Source: Istiophorus platypterus (Eukaryota > Chordata > Actinopteri > Istiophoriformes > Istiophoridae). From it: a stretch of DNA of 64,000 nucleotides. Positions 24,901 through 40,400 of this stretch are shown in pieces. Where the stretch lies: the NCBI GenBank assembly GCA_016859345.1, contig CM029129.1, positions 14,855,899 to 14,919,898 of the forward strand, given 5' to 3'. The position numbers and the translations under genes are program-made. Within the stretch, counting starts at the first letter, position 1. Every line of letters starts with the position of its first letter. Below the pieces are notes generated by a model. It saw nothing but the letters and a program-made list of their open reading frames with translations, was not told the DNA's origin and ran no database searches.

Positions 24901-27900
24901 ACTGCGACTTGGACTTGCAGGAAAGGAACTTGCACTAAAAAGAATAAATTGTTTTGACAGGTTTCATACATGAGGATAAGTAAGCAAAGAAAATGACACA
25001 TAATGAACATTATGCACTGTAACCTTCTATTTTTATTTACTGGAACATGGGCAGATTCTCAGTGTGTCACCCAAAGACTCCAACCCAAATCTATATGTCT
25101 AATACAGTATTTCAATGAGCCATATGCTTAGAGCTCAGCTGGATCAGCTGCATGATTAAGAGGTAGATGAGGAAACATATTCTTGCTCGGTTAACAGAAC
25201 AGTGGGGTTACCAATTATGGTTGCTTCGGACAATTCTGGTTAATTCCTTTTCATGACAACCCTACAAAACTTTCCATGAGTCATTGCTGTCCACATTTCA
25301 ACCCCTATAAAGGAGAAATCGAAAGGAGCAGGAATAAGACAAGGTCACTACAAAACAGCAAGGGGTAAATATAGAGCAATTAAAGTGACAATCCATGGCT
25401 TAATGTTCTGTGCGTATTGTTATGTGCATATTTTGACAACATCTTATCATACATTGAATTGAAACAAACCATGATTTTCATTATCATTTTTTCGGATTAC
25501 TTAATCCATCATTTGGTTTATAAAATTTCAGAAATAATGAAAAATGTCCATCAGTTTTTAATCTTGAGATGACATCTTGGATTTAAGAAATTCTTCTCAG
25601 TTTAACATCCGAAAAAGTATTAATATAAATAAGCTGGAGCCAACAACCATTTGGCATTCATGATATTACTTATTATTTTCGAAATAATTCTTCTTCTGTT
25701 TATTCTAGACAATACGTATTTGTATGATTGCGTTGTAATGTATGTATATGTGTGTTGAGGGCACTGGGGGACAATGTGTGTTCAACTCTCACCTGGTAGG
25801 AACGGAATGATCCTGCGCTTAGGGTCTTTCTGGCCTCCCTCCACTGGGAATTTATCCAGCAGTTCCATCTGAAAGCCAACAATTAATTCAAACTTATTAG
25901 CGCACAAAATATTTACACTCACCCATGCACAATATAACGATGTATTTTATATTGTACGCAACAGGATAGCTGCGGCTGGAGGGGAAGGGTTTGCGTTTCT
26001 ACAAATCAGCGGCTCCTCCAAGGAATTCGGCCAATAAAGGAAGGCCTGCCAATGATTAGGAATGTACCGAGCACATGGTATGGTTTTTTTTCCTCTGTGC
26101 TTTATATACTGCTGTAGCTAAGGGAGGTGTTAGCAAGGCATCACTGACATAGTGGAACATTTCTGTTACCATAATTTATCATCTATAAAAGGCCAGAAGG
26201 AAGTGGTTCCTTATCTCTCTTGATCACTCTTTTTCTGAGATTCATTTGATCGTCCTCTATTGTTTAACTCACTCTGTCATAAGAGTCAGCCTTTGGGTTG
26301 CCACTTCTAACAAATTTGCCTTCCTCCCTCTGTCACACTGAACTATAGGTCATTCTGGTCTCTCATGTCTTTGTCCATTGCTCTTAGTGCGTCAGTTTAC
26401 ACGTTTGTGTGTGTGTGTGTGTGTATAAATGTGTATAAATATGCATGTATAAATATGTGTGCCTGTGTGCGTGTCTGCCGTTCTCTATGCATCTGAGGTC
26501 AATAAAACAACACCTGGTCATTCTGACTAATGAACCGCAAAGTGCATTCTCTCTAATGCACTTTCGGACACCTGAAAACCTCCAATCAAAAGATTTAAAG
26601 TTAAGAATAAAATTATTTGACTCAATTAAATGTTTGAGAGACCCAGAGTCTAGACTCAAGTAATTCAAAATCCTTAAAAAAGATTCAAATTACAAACCAC
26701 ACTTTATTTGACTAAAGAAAAACACTGTTAAAGGGATTTAGGTAAGTGGTTGAATGATATAAAGATACCATTTCTTCCATTATTGGCCAGGTTATTTGAT
26801 CAGTGTTTATACAGATTGAAAAACCATGCACCAAAGGGCACTCCCAAAACCAAGAAGACCATTCTGTAGTGATTATCAGGTGTATAGTTTCATACCGTCA
26901 ACTATATTCACTTATCAAAACAAGCCATGCATTTGCTGATACATCACTCAGTCTCATTTTTGTCTCTAGTCTACCATCTCTCCCTCTCCTCTGAGATCAT
27001 GATTCTGATCTAAAACATTAGCATGGAACACTGGATAAAATGATCTACAGTGGACAAACAGAAGACTATTATGTTAATGTCCATCTTAGAAAATGAGAGA
27101 CTGAATAACAAATTTCCTAAATGTAGAATTCCTCTGTGCTAAAAAGTTAGTTTAACATTGAAAACTGAAAATCTGAACTGAAATCCGGGCGACACTAGAC
27201 TGTGTTTGCCTCTGAAAGAAAAACAGCATATTTAAGGATTAAGGAGTTCTGCTGATTCAGTAAGAGCAGGGCCATGTATACTATGACAGGGCTAGCACAT
27301 AATAGCATAATACCATTTCTATCTGTGTTCTGTTCAGTGTTAACCTGATAAAGTGCTGTGTGTATTAAGGCTGTACTACACAGGCATTTGAGGGTCAAAA
27401 CAAAATGGCTCGCCAAATATCCTAACCAAGGATGATTATAATTCCCTCCATCGCTAAATATCTCTGAACCTTGACTGGAATATGCAGCAAAAGAAATGTA
27501 AAAACTTAGACTTTGGAGTGGTGATCCTGCTTATCCTATTATTTGACAAGGACAAGTATCCAGCTTGCTCCAGTCCACCTACTGAAGAGTGTGCTTCATT
27601 GTATAGATAATTGTGTGTTTCTGTTGAATTTTATCTACTCACCAGATATATATATATATACACATGAACTTTGATTACTTATTGAGGCTCAATATTTGGC
27701 ATTTCAGTGATAACCTATTGCCCTGAGGCTTCTATAAATAGTGACCTTACCATATTATAATTAGTCAGTTATTATAAATAGTTCTCACAGCATGCTTCTT
27801 TGTTATAAAAATTATGTTGAGGCAAGCTGTCACAAAAATGCTTTGAAAGCAAATTTGGAAAAAACAAAACAAAACAAAAACAAAACAAAAAAAAACTAAG

Positions 27901-30900
27901 ACAAAGATGGGAAGGTGTGATATGAGGCAAGAGGATGCAGAGGTTATGGAAAAGGCAGAAACCTGGGCCCAACAGTACTTTCTACATTTTTTTTTTAATG
28001 GAATGTCTCAATGTATTCAGATACTTTTGAATTTCAATTTTGATTAAAACACAGATGGAATAATTTAAATATGGGTCATCAAGGACATTTTGACATTAGA
28101 TGTCACCCATATTTACCAAGTCCTGGGATAAACAAATTTTACGCAAAAGAAAATCAGAGTGAAATAACAAAGTGCCAGAGTGGCACAATATCCAAAGGAT
28201 GTTTACTTTTGACCACAGTTTGAAAGGACTGGCAGCCCTGGGATTGTTTGAGACATCTGGATGGGAAACCACCGGTCATAAAAAAGATACCACATATATT
28301 CAGGCATAAAAGAGGGGATACTGTATGTTTTACATGTCCTAACATCTTCAGCTGCACAGAAAGACCCTGCTGGGCTTTGTTTTCTCCACTTCACATTGTT
28401 TCTTCGCTAACTCTTTCTCATAGCTTATGCCATGAAATATGAAATACCCCTCATTCCATAAACAGCCAAGTTCAACAAGGTAATTTTGACCTAATCTTTT
28501 AACCCTCTCATGAGTTTTGCAAGCCCCTGCAGGAGGCCAGCAAATCATCAGGCACGGCAAGAAAAAAAAGACATTGGCTTTGGAATCTTAAAACAATATT
28601 TGACGTTAGACCAACTTGAGCTACTCTTCCACCTTAAAAGGCCTTTGATAATTTTTCCTCTCTTTAATAGTTTTCAGAGATGGCAAAACAATAATAACAA
28701 GCAGTCAGTTGTGGTATATCCAATGAGGATAAGAATATTATTACAAAACAAAGAATCCAACAACATTTTTAGCTTTGATACCTGACAGACGTGAGACTTG
28801 TTAATTTAATCTCAGTCACTTGAAGAAAATCAAACCCAGTGACTATGACAGGATGTCTGAATTTTTTCACAAATCATAACCCTGGCTTGGACATGGTTGT
28901 AAAAACCACATTTATGTGACAACATGTTTTATACTACATACTATGAGGGCAAAGAGCAGCCTTCAGACATGACTATCAAGCCACATACGGGTGCACATAA
29001 ATTACTTCTCGTTGGCTCCGACTGCTTAAGTTCAACATCATAAAGTTAAAGCCTGTTAAAAAAAAAAAAAAAAAGAGCCATGAACCCTCTTTGTCCACAA
29101 AGGAAAATTAAGTAAAACAGGTGAGCCAGTCCATTTCAGTTTTTTAATCTTCGGTTTCCTAAGTGCAACAAAAGGTAAATAAAGAACACAAGGAGCAGAC
29201 AGGCACTAAACTCACGAGGCATGACTATGCTTGGCATAAGTTTGAGGTGCCTCACCACTGACACACTAGCACCTTAAAAGAGACAGTATAAACAGAAAGA
29301 TTGGCAAAGTAAAGGAGAGAGAGAGAGACAAAGACAGAAGGGCCAATACCCTACACACTGTAATTGATCCCATGTGTCTCACTTTGAGTGCAGGCACACC
29401 CAGTCTCTGTGTCTACTCCAGACCTTGTATCTACGCTGTAATCACAGTCACCAGAACGAGAATAGGCATCAGCGGAGAGTAAAGAGGTCTCTTCAAAATA
29501 CCAGTTACATCATGCGCCCAACATCAATTATACATGCTCCACAGGTAGGAGGATGTCAAGCTCAGTCGAGCACCACATGACTTTCCAAGGTAATTGTGAA
29601 CTACCATACTTTAAATGATATCCCTCTGTTTTAATTTCAGGTGGAAATGAAAGAATAAACATTGGCACTATACAGATGGAATACTGACACATATAGCTTT
29701 AAGCAGCAGATTAGTGGAAGTGATCATTTCTCTTTGCGAACAGCCTTATATGTGTACTATATCTTGTCAATGTCACTTGTCTCTGCTGTGAAACATCTAG
29801 AAATGTGTAAAATTTTCAGAAGTTCAATTTAAACCCTGAACTACAATATCAATTTTTTTTTCACCGCTGTAGGACTCAAAAGTACCGTTAGATCATGGAC
29901 TGATTTTCTTATTCACCAAAGTATGAGTAGATACTGATATTCTACTGTTCTAGACCATGCTTGGAAGATATCTGGATTCCCCCTCAATAAAAAGGCAGCA
30001 TTCAGCAAAGCTTTAATCTGCCAGGAAATTGAATAATGAAAAGTCTAAATACCACAAAATGTTAAGAATCTGTTTACAACACAGTGTCTTTAACAGGCTC
30101 GGAAGTGTCAATGATGATCACATCCCCAGTCTTTTAACACAGAAATGATGCTGTAAACCTGTAAAAACTGTTATTTCATTTAACTAATTCTTGCTGAATC
30201 GGTGACTAATGTAATCTTCCAAGAAGCTATAATTTGTCTAGTTCATATCCGCTTTAACCACATCATGACCCTTCAAATAAAGGCCTAATAAAGATGTGAA
30301 AAGCACCAGACTGTTGAGAGTATTAAAAAAAAAAGGTCAGAGAACAATGGCTGCTCTTTTTGCAACAAGCTTATCGCTTCAGTCCTCTGATTCTTTTACT
30401 CATAGACTGTTGAATCATGCATGAGGTCACTTTACCTTTTGTAGACGACCCCCCCCCCCACATTTGTAGTGGCCTGAACTGTTTGTTCTCACTACTTCAT
30501 AAGTGAACTAAGACATTATCCATGGGCACTGGCTCTCATTGCTGTCACAGTTTAATATACTGTACTGCATACTGATGCCAAGGGCCTATTATCAACTGAA
30601 GTAGCGCTGGAATTAAATGGTAGGTTAACCTGATCAGTGGTTATATGCTGGACAGCTGTTTTAGAATTATAAAATTAAGTTACAATACAAAATGTGATAG
30701 CAAAATAACTCATCGCTTCACACTACCAAAGACTACTTTTCCACAGAAAGGTCCTGGTCCTGTTTTCAATGGGATTTCTTGCCTTGGTAGCATCCTATAT
30801 GCTAATGTTTGCATGTAGGATTCAATATTATAATGGAGACACACAGATGAGATCGGTGTCTAGTATGTTCAGTCTACAAATGGTCTATATAATTTTAATG

Positions 30901-33900
30901 TCATACTTTTAGTTTAGTCCCCGTAGAGCCAATCTCTTACTACATAACCAGTGGGGGTCACAGCAGAGGGTTAGTTTAAAAACATCTCCCAAGGGTGTGG
31001 TTGTGGCTCAGTGTTTCACAAGTACTCTCTGTAAAAACAAAAAGGGGGGGGGCTTGACCTTTGACCCCCAATTTAAGCATCACTTAATAAAGGTGACAAT
31101 ATGACAAAAGTTTTCTATCATGGTATAATGATATTTCCTAGTTCACTACTGATATACAGTATATATAGGTTGCTGGGTTAGGGATAACTACATCAGTATA
31201 CGTGGTATAGCAATACTCAAAACATATAATCATCTAGCTCCTGACAGATCCTGTTAAAAAGCATATTCTACTTTATCATTTGGTTGAAGCTTTGAGCTTG
31301 TTACAGCACGGTTGGCACCAGTGTATATTGGCTCATTAGTGCTATGCTCTACCCACTGAGTCACAGGACCATGGCATTGTTTACCCAGTGCTCATCATCA
31401 GCTGGTCACAGGAGTTGCTCCTTTGGCGGGCCAATGTCAAACTAAGCATGCTGAGTTCTGGATCTGTAATTGTGAACTCCTGCTGTCCACCGGAGACACA
31501 TGACATATTATTCTGGTGCCTTGTACTGTCTCACTGCCTCTTGTTGATTAAGCAAATTTCTATTGATTTCATTTTCCATTGATTTTCTGTGCCAATTTAT
31601 TCTACTGTTGTTTTCTGGGTCTGGAGCCTATCCCAGCATGCACTGGACAACTGGCAGGGTATAACCTGGATAGGTCTCCACCACATTTTGTGTAGATTTT
31701 ACACCCACCATGTCTCCACCACAAAACGTGAAGCACAATTTCCAAGTCTTATGGTATTTTTCACCACCATCACCATCATTTGGGACAACAACCCATTTCC
31801 CTAAAACATGACTTATCCCAATCAAGGTTAGTTTATTTGAACGACAGCTGTAGATCATGCTGGCCAATACCAGTAAGGATAGCTCAATGGTAATAAAGGG
31901 TTAAGGACCCAGAGGATGACGCAACCAGAAACAACTCTTTTTTCACACTTGACTGTCCTCAGAAGTCTTAAACATACACTATCAAACAACAAAATTAAAA
32001 AAAAAGTATTAAAGTATTAAAAAGTATTAAAAAATAGTGCTATGGTGACGTATAGCTTTGGATGTTTGGACTCGTGTATTAAGCGCATTTTACTGCATCA
32101 TGAATATAGTATAACCATCTTTTAGCAATTCCTGAGTAAAAACACATGGTTTTGGTTTTGTTCCAGGAACACTGCGCTGCTTAAAGACACATTCAGAACA
32201 TCTTTATGAAAATGACCAAAGTACAAGGTTTGTACATGAAGAAAATAAGAACATCACTGCTGCTTTGGGAAATTACAGCAGGCAGCCATGCTGCCCTAAG
32301 CAAAATAATCTGCCCCCCTTTAAAATGCTAGATTACTGAAGATGGAAAATATGTGACAGCTGTGCAGCTCTGAATAAGCAAGTAGCAATATATTGGATTT
32401 TTTCCAACAGCTTTAAAGCAAAAGTTTATCCTGTCCCAAAGTGACTGGGAATGCTGGAAAACTAAGCCTGTGAAGTTAAATGGACACGTGTGCAGCATGG
32501 AAACTGTTCTTAGTGACATGGAAATTAAATATGCAAAGCCGCTAGGATGACCCCATAACAAAAAAAAAAAACCCACTGTACTTTCCGTATTGCCAAATCA
32601 ACAGTTCAGTCTATTTCTGTTCACAATTCAACATATTGAAATGAGGAAAAAGCCACAGGTTTCATATTAACCTGCAAATTGCTCAGTTGGACTGAACAGA
32701 TACTTTGCTTTAAATACAGTACATTTACGCAAAAGTGCAGGCAATGATACAGAGTAGTTCTCCGGTATGCAGCAATAAACACTTGTTAGTTAGGGGATAT
32801 AGTTACTCAGAGACTCTAATTTGAGTGTTACATGGAAAAAGCCTGATCAGAAGTGGCAGAAATACCGTGGGTGGGAGGTACTTCCAGCTCTTGATCAAGT
32901 TTTCTCCGGATGTCTACGTCATCAGGCCTGTGGGGCATTAGCCTTGATGTTAGCCGTGTTCCAAAGCAGACTATGCATTTGATACGGTGGACTGAATCCT
33001 AGAACGTTTTTGTTTATCAATGTCATTAACATGTAAATACTTTAACTTGGCAGGAGAATCATTACAGGGTGAGTTAGAGCAACAGAAATATCTTTAACAA
33101 GATGAAGGTATAAAAATTAGTAAGATCATAACTATCTGGTAATATCCTCTGTGGCTTTTTCTTATTATTATCAAGATCACTGTCTGGATTTACCATTGAA
33201 ATATAGAACATGTAAATGTTGATTGAAATAATGATATGAAAAGAAAATGCCCGAAATAAACGTAGAAATCATACTGAAATCAGATTGAGTGAATTAACAC
33301 AGTCTGTGGTTAATGACGACACGAAAAGTACGTTGCCTCGATTGACCTAAAGCATCATCTGCTTAGGCCAGCTGTTGTGACGGGATGTGATGAATAACAC
33401 TTCCTGTCTGGTTGTCACGCTTTGGACTTACCAAAGCCACTTTTATGTATCATCTTTTACCGATTCATCATGCCTCTGTTGATATGAACCCCCCCCTGAA
33501 TCACAAGAAAAAACAAGATCAAGTCACAGAAAGAGACATGACCAGAGCAGATAGAGGAAAAAAAGCAGGATAAGAAGGACAAATGCAAAGGAGGATGTCA
33601 GGAAATGAAGAAATGGTAATGAGAGGAACTGTGTGACTCAGCTCTATATCAATATCCTGACGGGGCACCTGGGATGACACCTCATGATAAGCGCTGGCCC
33701 AAAATGAACAAACTGATCTTTTCTACTGGTATTTTTGCAAGTGCCATCTCGTGAAAATCCAGTATATACTGGTATATACAGCCTTCAATTAATCGCTGTA
33801 AGTCCAACGCTCACTAAAACTTTTACCTTCTCCTAACTACTCACCTGCTGTGTCTTACCAAACTAACTGCCAGCCATTGCTAAATAGAGTTAAAAACTCA

Positions 33901-34374
33901 CTTAGGTACTGTGTGATAAAGTTTAGCTTGTTTTAAGGATAGACTGACTGACACGTGCCCCCCCGGGTTTATCATAGTTGTGTGCACTTGTAGTGGTACC
34001 AGTGGTAATCAGTAGACTCAGTGCCGGTTAACCCGAGGTGTCTGTGGACTTGGGAGAGACTCACGGCTGCAGTTTGGGTAAGTTAAACTGCTTTTCATGC
34101 CTGTTAATGTTAATAATTGTTTTGCATTTTTAAATTTAGATACTTCTATCATCTCCAGCCTACTTTTTTATTTCCACTAATGCCACGATACAAGATACAA
34201 TATATACAAGTTGGTAGAGTTTAGATTATTTTCTTGCTTTACGTGTGTGCTGCTGCTTAATTTTTTGTGAATATAATGAAGCATATTGTGTAATTTCCTA
34301 TTCATACCAGATATACATCATACATGCCCCAATACTGGAAAACTCGAAATACTACATTTAGAAGTCTGCCCCCA

Positions 34375-34434
<60 letters not shown>

Positions 34435-37400
34435 CACACTCCAACATCCAAGGCACTTCTAATGATGTCAAAACATCCCTTATCCCTCATTGTAGTCCAG
34501 AGTGCAAAATAACCTTTTAAGAAGATTACAAAAAACAACTTCAAATAAATTCTACACACAGCGCTCCCCCATAAAACACATATAATCCCTTATCATAGTG
34601 GAGGTGATGAGATCTTGAGCATTCTAACCTTTTCTGCAAGAAACACCACAGCCTCAAGGTGGCTTATAATGCATGATTGCCAAATCTAACAGGAGATAAG
34701 AGATTGCCTTGTAATCTCTCCAGCTGGGTTTATCTACATCACCCTCAGCGCTGAGAGTCCATCCACAGGCTGTCAACACAGCAGAAAGCACCAGAAATGC
34801 CCCGGCTGAAAATATTTCATATACGCTCATCTGATTCATTGCCATTGATCCAATAATTTATGTCCCAGTGATGTTATTAGTCATTTGTGCTGAAATGTGC
34901 TTATGTATGGATGAAATAAGCATGAAATGATAATCAGTGACAGTTAACCAGGTTTTAGCAATATTTTTGGATGTTTTAAAGAGGCAACTCCTTTCTACCA
35001 CACAAATGAAAACATGTACAGTCATTGATTAATTCTGATATACGAGTTGCTTAATCCTTTGCTAAGATTTATTTATAAGATAAATTCGTTTCCTGCCCAT
35101 ATTGGAACCCCCCCAACAAAAACACTGATATTTAATCTCCTCCTATCACGTTGTCAAACCCATCACAAAACCCATCGAAACATCAAATGTTTCACAAGTC
35201 TTTATTTACAGTAGTTGCAAAACACACACAAATGTTTTGATTTCTATTAACGTCACGTACTGGAAAAAAAACAGGAGGTAATGGCAAATTTTCAACCAAC
35301 CATTGAGCCTAAATTTCAGTCCAATAATCTAGACTCTTTGACCATCATATAGTAATTAATACAGACAAACATATAAAAACAAAGCAAACAAAAGAAAAAA
35401 CACAATGATGTATTAAGCGACAGATATAAGTGTGACCTTTTGTTATACAGATTGTAGATTATATCAGCCGGGCCCAAGCAGATAGTTTAGATCATTTTTA
35501 CTATTGATAATAAAGATCTTCAGTACAGACCTCATTGTCCCCTTTTAGATCCCCATCTTTCTGGTTTCTTTTATTAAAATGCAACTTTATTATCTGTAAA
35601 CGTAGACTATAATAATTCATGAGAAAGTGGGACGGGGTCTTTAGTTGTGTAGGTGGAGACAAGAAGTTCTGTAACTGCTGCTGCAGTACAGTTCGGTGCA
35701 GAGCAGACTCGATGTACTGATTGTTTTTAGCGTCCCTCCTTCCATTATACTACTCGGTTTACTGTTCATAGCTATACATGAACTTTTACATAGACCAGGT
35801 CTCAACAAATAGAAAGGTGATACAATTAAAAAAAATGAAATTAGTAATGAAATAAATTTACATTCTGCTCATTAACATTATATTCGCAGGATCAGAAAAC
35901 CTTGGTGGACAATTGTAATCCTATATTAGATTGCTCATGCTTTGACCATCCTAATCAATTAAATTGCATTTAATCCAATTAGGTTGACAGTGTACCTCAC
36001 CTGAATTGAATATGTGCTTATTAAGAGCACCTGCCTTTCTGGGTTTCATGGAGTCCATGTTCTCTAAGCTCAGACATGGCCAGGCCCCCAAATCCATTAG
36101 CTTTGAAAAAGGAAGGGAAACTGGGATACTAATGAGATTCCCTCCTTGTGCAACACACCACCAGCATGACGTTCGAGAATGATTCAGACATTTCTGTGGT
36201 CATCAGTGCGGTCGTCGCATTCATCACTGTCCTACATTAACTGCATTGGGACATTCTCTGACTCCTCTCGCACATTATAATTACCACTGTCATAAGGGTG
36301 GAACAGGAAAAGCCTGGCTACAAGTAGTGGATCTACTAGGGGATCGTATTGTATGGAGAGAGCGCTTCATTTCCCTTCCTGAACAATGCAATTCTTCAGT
36401 GGTGGAAAAGTTATAACCTGTCTCATCCCACGCCTCCTCGAACGTACCACTGTACAGACACCTTCAGTATAAAAATAAAATCCTGCACCACAACACACCT
36501 ACACACAGTTTCACACACTAACACGCTTACTCACCTGCAGGTCGAAGAACTTGCTGTAGCGTCTGTAAATGATTTCCGTGCTGCCATCGCTCCAAGACAC
36601 TTTGATGATGTACACCTAGACAAGGAAAAAACAAAACAAACACTTTAAAATTTGAACTAACAAAAAAATCCATTATCGCCAAGCACTTGATAAACTAGGG
36701 AGTGATGCTCCTCCTGACTCATAGTGCCAGTAATTGATATTGCTGTGACTCCTAGTGAGGGTAGAATGAGGAGAAGCGGACAGCGTGCTTGTCGTGGAAC
36801 ATCAGATAGCAGTCGCCGTCATCATCCGTTCACATGAACGAAACAGGGATATCCGATTATTTCATTTCCCAGTCCTTTTGCATCACTTCCTGCTAAAGAT
36901 GAAGTCATTATCCTGTATGGATACAGCAGATTTGAATGTGCTGCCTTTTTAAAAATTGCAGCATTTTAAGAAACACAGTCGTTGCAGGTGCTGCCAAAAA
37001 GAACTGAACAGCAAACATCATCAGGTCACGAGGCTGATGTGAAGCCTTCAACACGGCATGCGGAGTACCTGAACACCATTAGAAAGATGAGGTTAATTGC
37101 TGTTAACTTCGTTTCATTTTTGGCACTACTTTATGTTCAAAAGTACCGTCTTTTACCTTTTTTTTTTTTTATGCTCGACCTCAAATTCCATCAAACTCAT
37201 ATTAACAACTTTAAAACATCACAGAGCATTCAACCAAAAGCATCGAGCCTAATCACTACAGTCTGGAAGCATTAGACACAGTTCTATATTTTCTTCCCTT
37301 AAGACGAACAAGAGGGGAAAGGCAGGGAGGTGATTGGAAACTCCCGGGAGGCTCACTGTGTCTGGCTGAATGCTGTTGGCCCCACTCCCAGGCCTTCTCT

Positions 37401-40400
37401 AACCTCACTCTCTCTTTTAGGGCACTAAAGTCAGATATGGCCATGGACGGATCAAATACAAGATGCTATACGGTCAGGGAGCAGGGAATTGGTCTTCGTT
37501 ATATAAAAAGAGTTGTATCCCAACACATTATACATTTATTCCAAATCCGGTGTGAGCGTGTAAACTTAAACCAGCGGAGGGTCATCCAGACATTAACACA
37601 AACATAGGGACTATGTTCAGGATATTGTCTGTAGCCAACTACTATTAACTAAATTCTTAACAATTAAGAACCATTGTATGCAAAAAGGCACATGGTGAGC
37701 TTTTTATCCTTCCCACCATTTGTATACATAATTGAGGCAAATAAGCTCTAAAATACAAAACCAGCAATAAAATGCTCTCATATTGTGATCTTTGGAAAAT
37801 GACTTTTTAGTTTCCTTTCTTCGCAATATACCTAAACTCAGATGAGCTTTAAGCCGCTTTTTGGGCTCTTAACCACACCTAAGGGTTCCGGGCTTTAAGT
37901 TGTCCAGCCTGTGTGTGTCGAGAGTAACAGAAGCCCAAAACAACATCGGCTGCACCACAGAGGGCAAAAAGACAGATGGAGAAGACACAGGACCTGAGGA
38001 ACTCGGTGTCCTTGACCACTAACACTCACAGCGGTATGAGGCCTGTTGGTCCTTCAACCCAGGCTTCGTTTCCACACATTCGTGGATGCAACCCAAAGTA
38101 TGCATACAAGGGCAGGCACAGCGAACACGGAACTTACACGAACACCTGCTAAGAACTTGGAAGAGGCTCTTGCTTTTGGCTGTCTAGATCATATGATGTC
38201 ATATGTGTTCCTTTCAACTGCCTGTGTGCAATGCTGCAAACAAATTAACCCACACATAACCAAAACTGCTCACTCTCAGACAGACATGATGAAAGCTCCC
38301 TTGTTTGTGGATGGAAGAAAAATGGGTCTTTGTCTTTTTGACATTCTTGTCTCCCACTCAAGCTCTGCAGCTCCAGTGGGGGATGATTGTTGAGAGGAAA
38401 AATATCCACACATTCTTCTTCTCTACCAACTTCCCTTGCCCCGCTCTCAGTAATGGGTCTACAGTAATACAATGCAAATCCCCTAAATTGGCTAACAGAG
38501 ACATTGTTAATGAGATACTCGCAGCATTATCATAACATCTCATGTAGGTATAAGGGTATTGTCACTTTTTATATCAACATCGGCTAAACACTGCAGAACT
38601 ACTGTTTTTCTGTGTAAATAGTCTAATTATCAGCACAATTGGCATGGCTGACCACAATAAATCACTAAAACTGGTAGGAACGAGATCCGTGTAACTGCAT
38701 GGCAAAACTGAAGCCCTAAAACACTAAAACCACAACTGCTGCATGACATATGGTAACGGTTAGGCCTCTCCCCTGTTCAAACATTGCCTTGTGTTCACTG
38801 TGATGACCTTAAGAGCACTGCCATCAAGACACCCTGGTTATCAGTAAGCCTGTAGGTAATTTTTTAAATTGGAAAGCCTGAGGCATGACTAAGCTGGGAT
38901 GCTCACTTTAAACTCTGTCCTCGTGAGGATTAGTCTGGATGGTTCGTGGACCAGACGGATTTGCTTATTAAGATGGTTTTCGGGGGACCTTTCCCTGTGA
39001 TGGCCCACACGTGGCAGTAGGCATATAAGCAGAGGTGAGTTGGATGGCAGGCTCTCGTAGTAATAGCACAAGGCTTATATTCACATACGTGCATGTGACG
39101 AATAGTAACTAGAAGTCACTTGAAGTTATTTAGACTGGGGAGGGGAAAGGAAGGGGGGGGTCACAGATCACATAAGCCAGATCCACTCAGTTGCTCATTA
39201 GTGACCCAAAAAACAACTATACTGGCTTTAACCCCCCCGAAGGAGTAAAAACAAAAGTTGTTGGTCAATTCCCTGATTCATACAATGAAGCAAACGTTAT
39301 GTCCTACGTGCTGACTCAACAGTTAGAAAAACACCATGGGGCAAGTTAAGGGAGACTGTATCTCTTTAAAGGTGTCAAAATCACTGTTCACTGTCAGTTT
39401 CTCTATTGACTACGGTGCTAACCATCTCCATAAAAACAAACAAGCAAGCAAACAAACAAAAAAGATTCATCCAAGAGTCAATGTGCCCTCAAGTTTTCAT
39501 GAAACCTTGTGTTGTGAGAGCGTCCCTGACCATTTGGACTCGCTCGGTGAACTGTAATTCGATACTCTCTTTGTTTTTACTTCACCCGACAGGGAAGGAA
39601 GGGCAGCCGCAAAACAAACCTCGGTCCGTTGCTCAACCCGGCCATCGAAGAGCTGTCGTTTTTCGACGATTAAAAATAAAAATTAAAATTAAATAAAACA
39701 ATAAAACAGGCTTACGTAGTGCTTGTTCGGATTCCTTCGCTTCTGGACATCCTGCACGGTTACTTCTTGGACGGTGCGCCGAGGCATGATGTCCTCTTCT
39801 TTGAGTGCCCGTTAAAAAAAAAAAAGAAAAGAAAATAGCAACAGAATTTCCCCCGATGAAGGATTTTTTATTATTATTATTATTATTTGTTTCTTTGTTT
39901 CTTTGTCTTTTTTTATTTTATTTTCCTTTTTTTTTTTTTTTTTAGGGAGCGATCGAACCCGGCTGAGAAAGTTTTGCACGGCGACGCGTCTTTTGTCATC
40001 CGCGCCGGTCGGATCGGCGACCGCGGAGTGCAACGCAAAACAACCAACCCAAAAAACAAAAAAAGGGTAAAAAAAAAAAAACAAACAAAAAAGATTCATC
40101 CAAGAGTCAATGTGCCCTCAAGTTTTCATGAAACCTTGTGTTGTGAGAGCGTCCTGACCATTTGGACTCTCTCGGTGAACTGTAATTCGATACTCCCTTT
40201 GTTTTTACTTCACCCGACAGGAAGGAAGGGCAGCCGCAAAACAAACCTCGGTCCGTTGCTCAACCCGGCCATCGAAGAGCTGTCGTTTTCGACGATTAAA
40301 AATAAAAATTTAAATTAAATAAAACAATAAAACAGGCTTACGTAGTGCTTGTTCGGATTCCTTCGCTTCTGGACATCCTGCACGGTTACTTCTTGGACGG

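Larger units (their letters stand above)
19262..25792 (-). other. sh3pxd2b: sh3pxd2b intron 3
   Basis: About 6.5 kb. Its main feature is a near-identical 708-bp tandem duplication (21855-23271) made of GACTTG-rich sequence. A homopolymer A run lies at 23941-23959. No coding exon was recognised. Confidence 0.75.
25869..36534 (-). other. sh3pxd2b: sh3pxd2b intron 2 (largest intron)
   Basis: About 10.7 kb inside the PX-coding part. It contains microsatellites (26405-26424 and 34378-34434), a tRNA-like SINE trace (31280-31375, minus), a degraded retroelement-tail repeat (31590-31700) and homopolymer runs. No exon was recognised. Confidence 0.75.

Noticed and set aside
31280..31375. tRNA gene on the minus strand
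   Set aside because: An A-box-like part is visible, but there is no B box or cloverleaf; better seen as a SINE trace.
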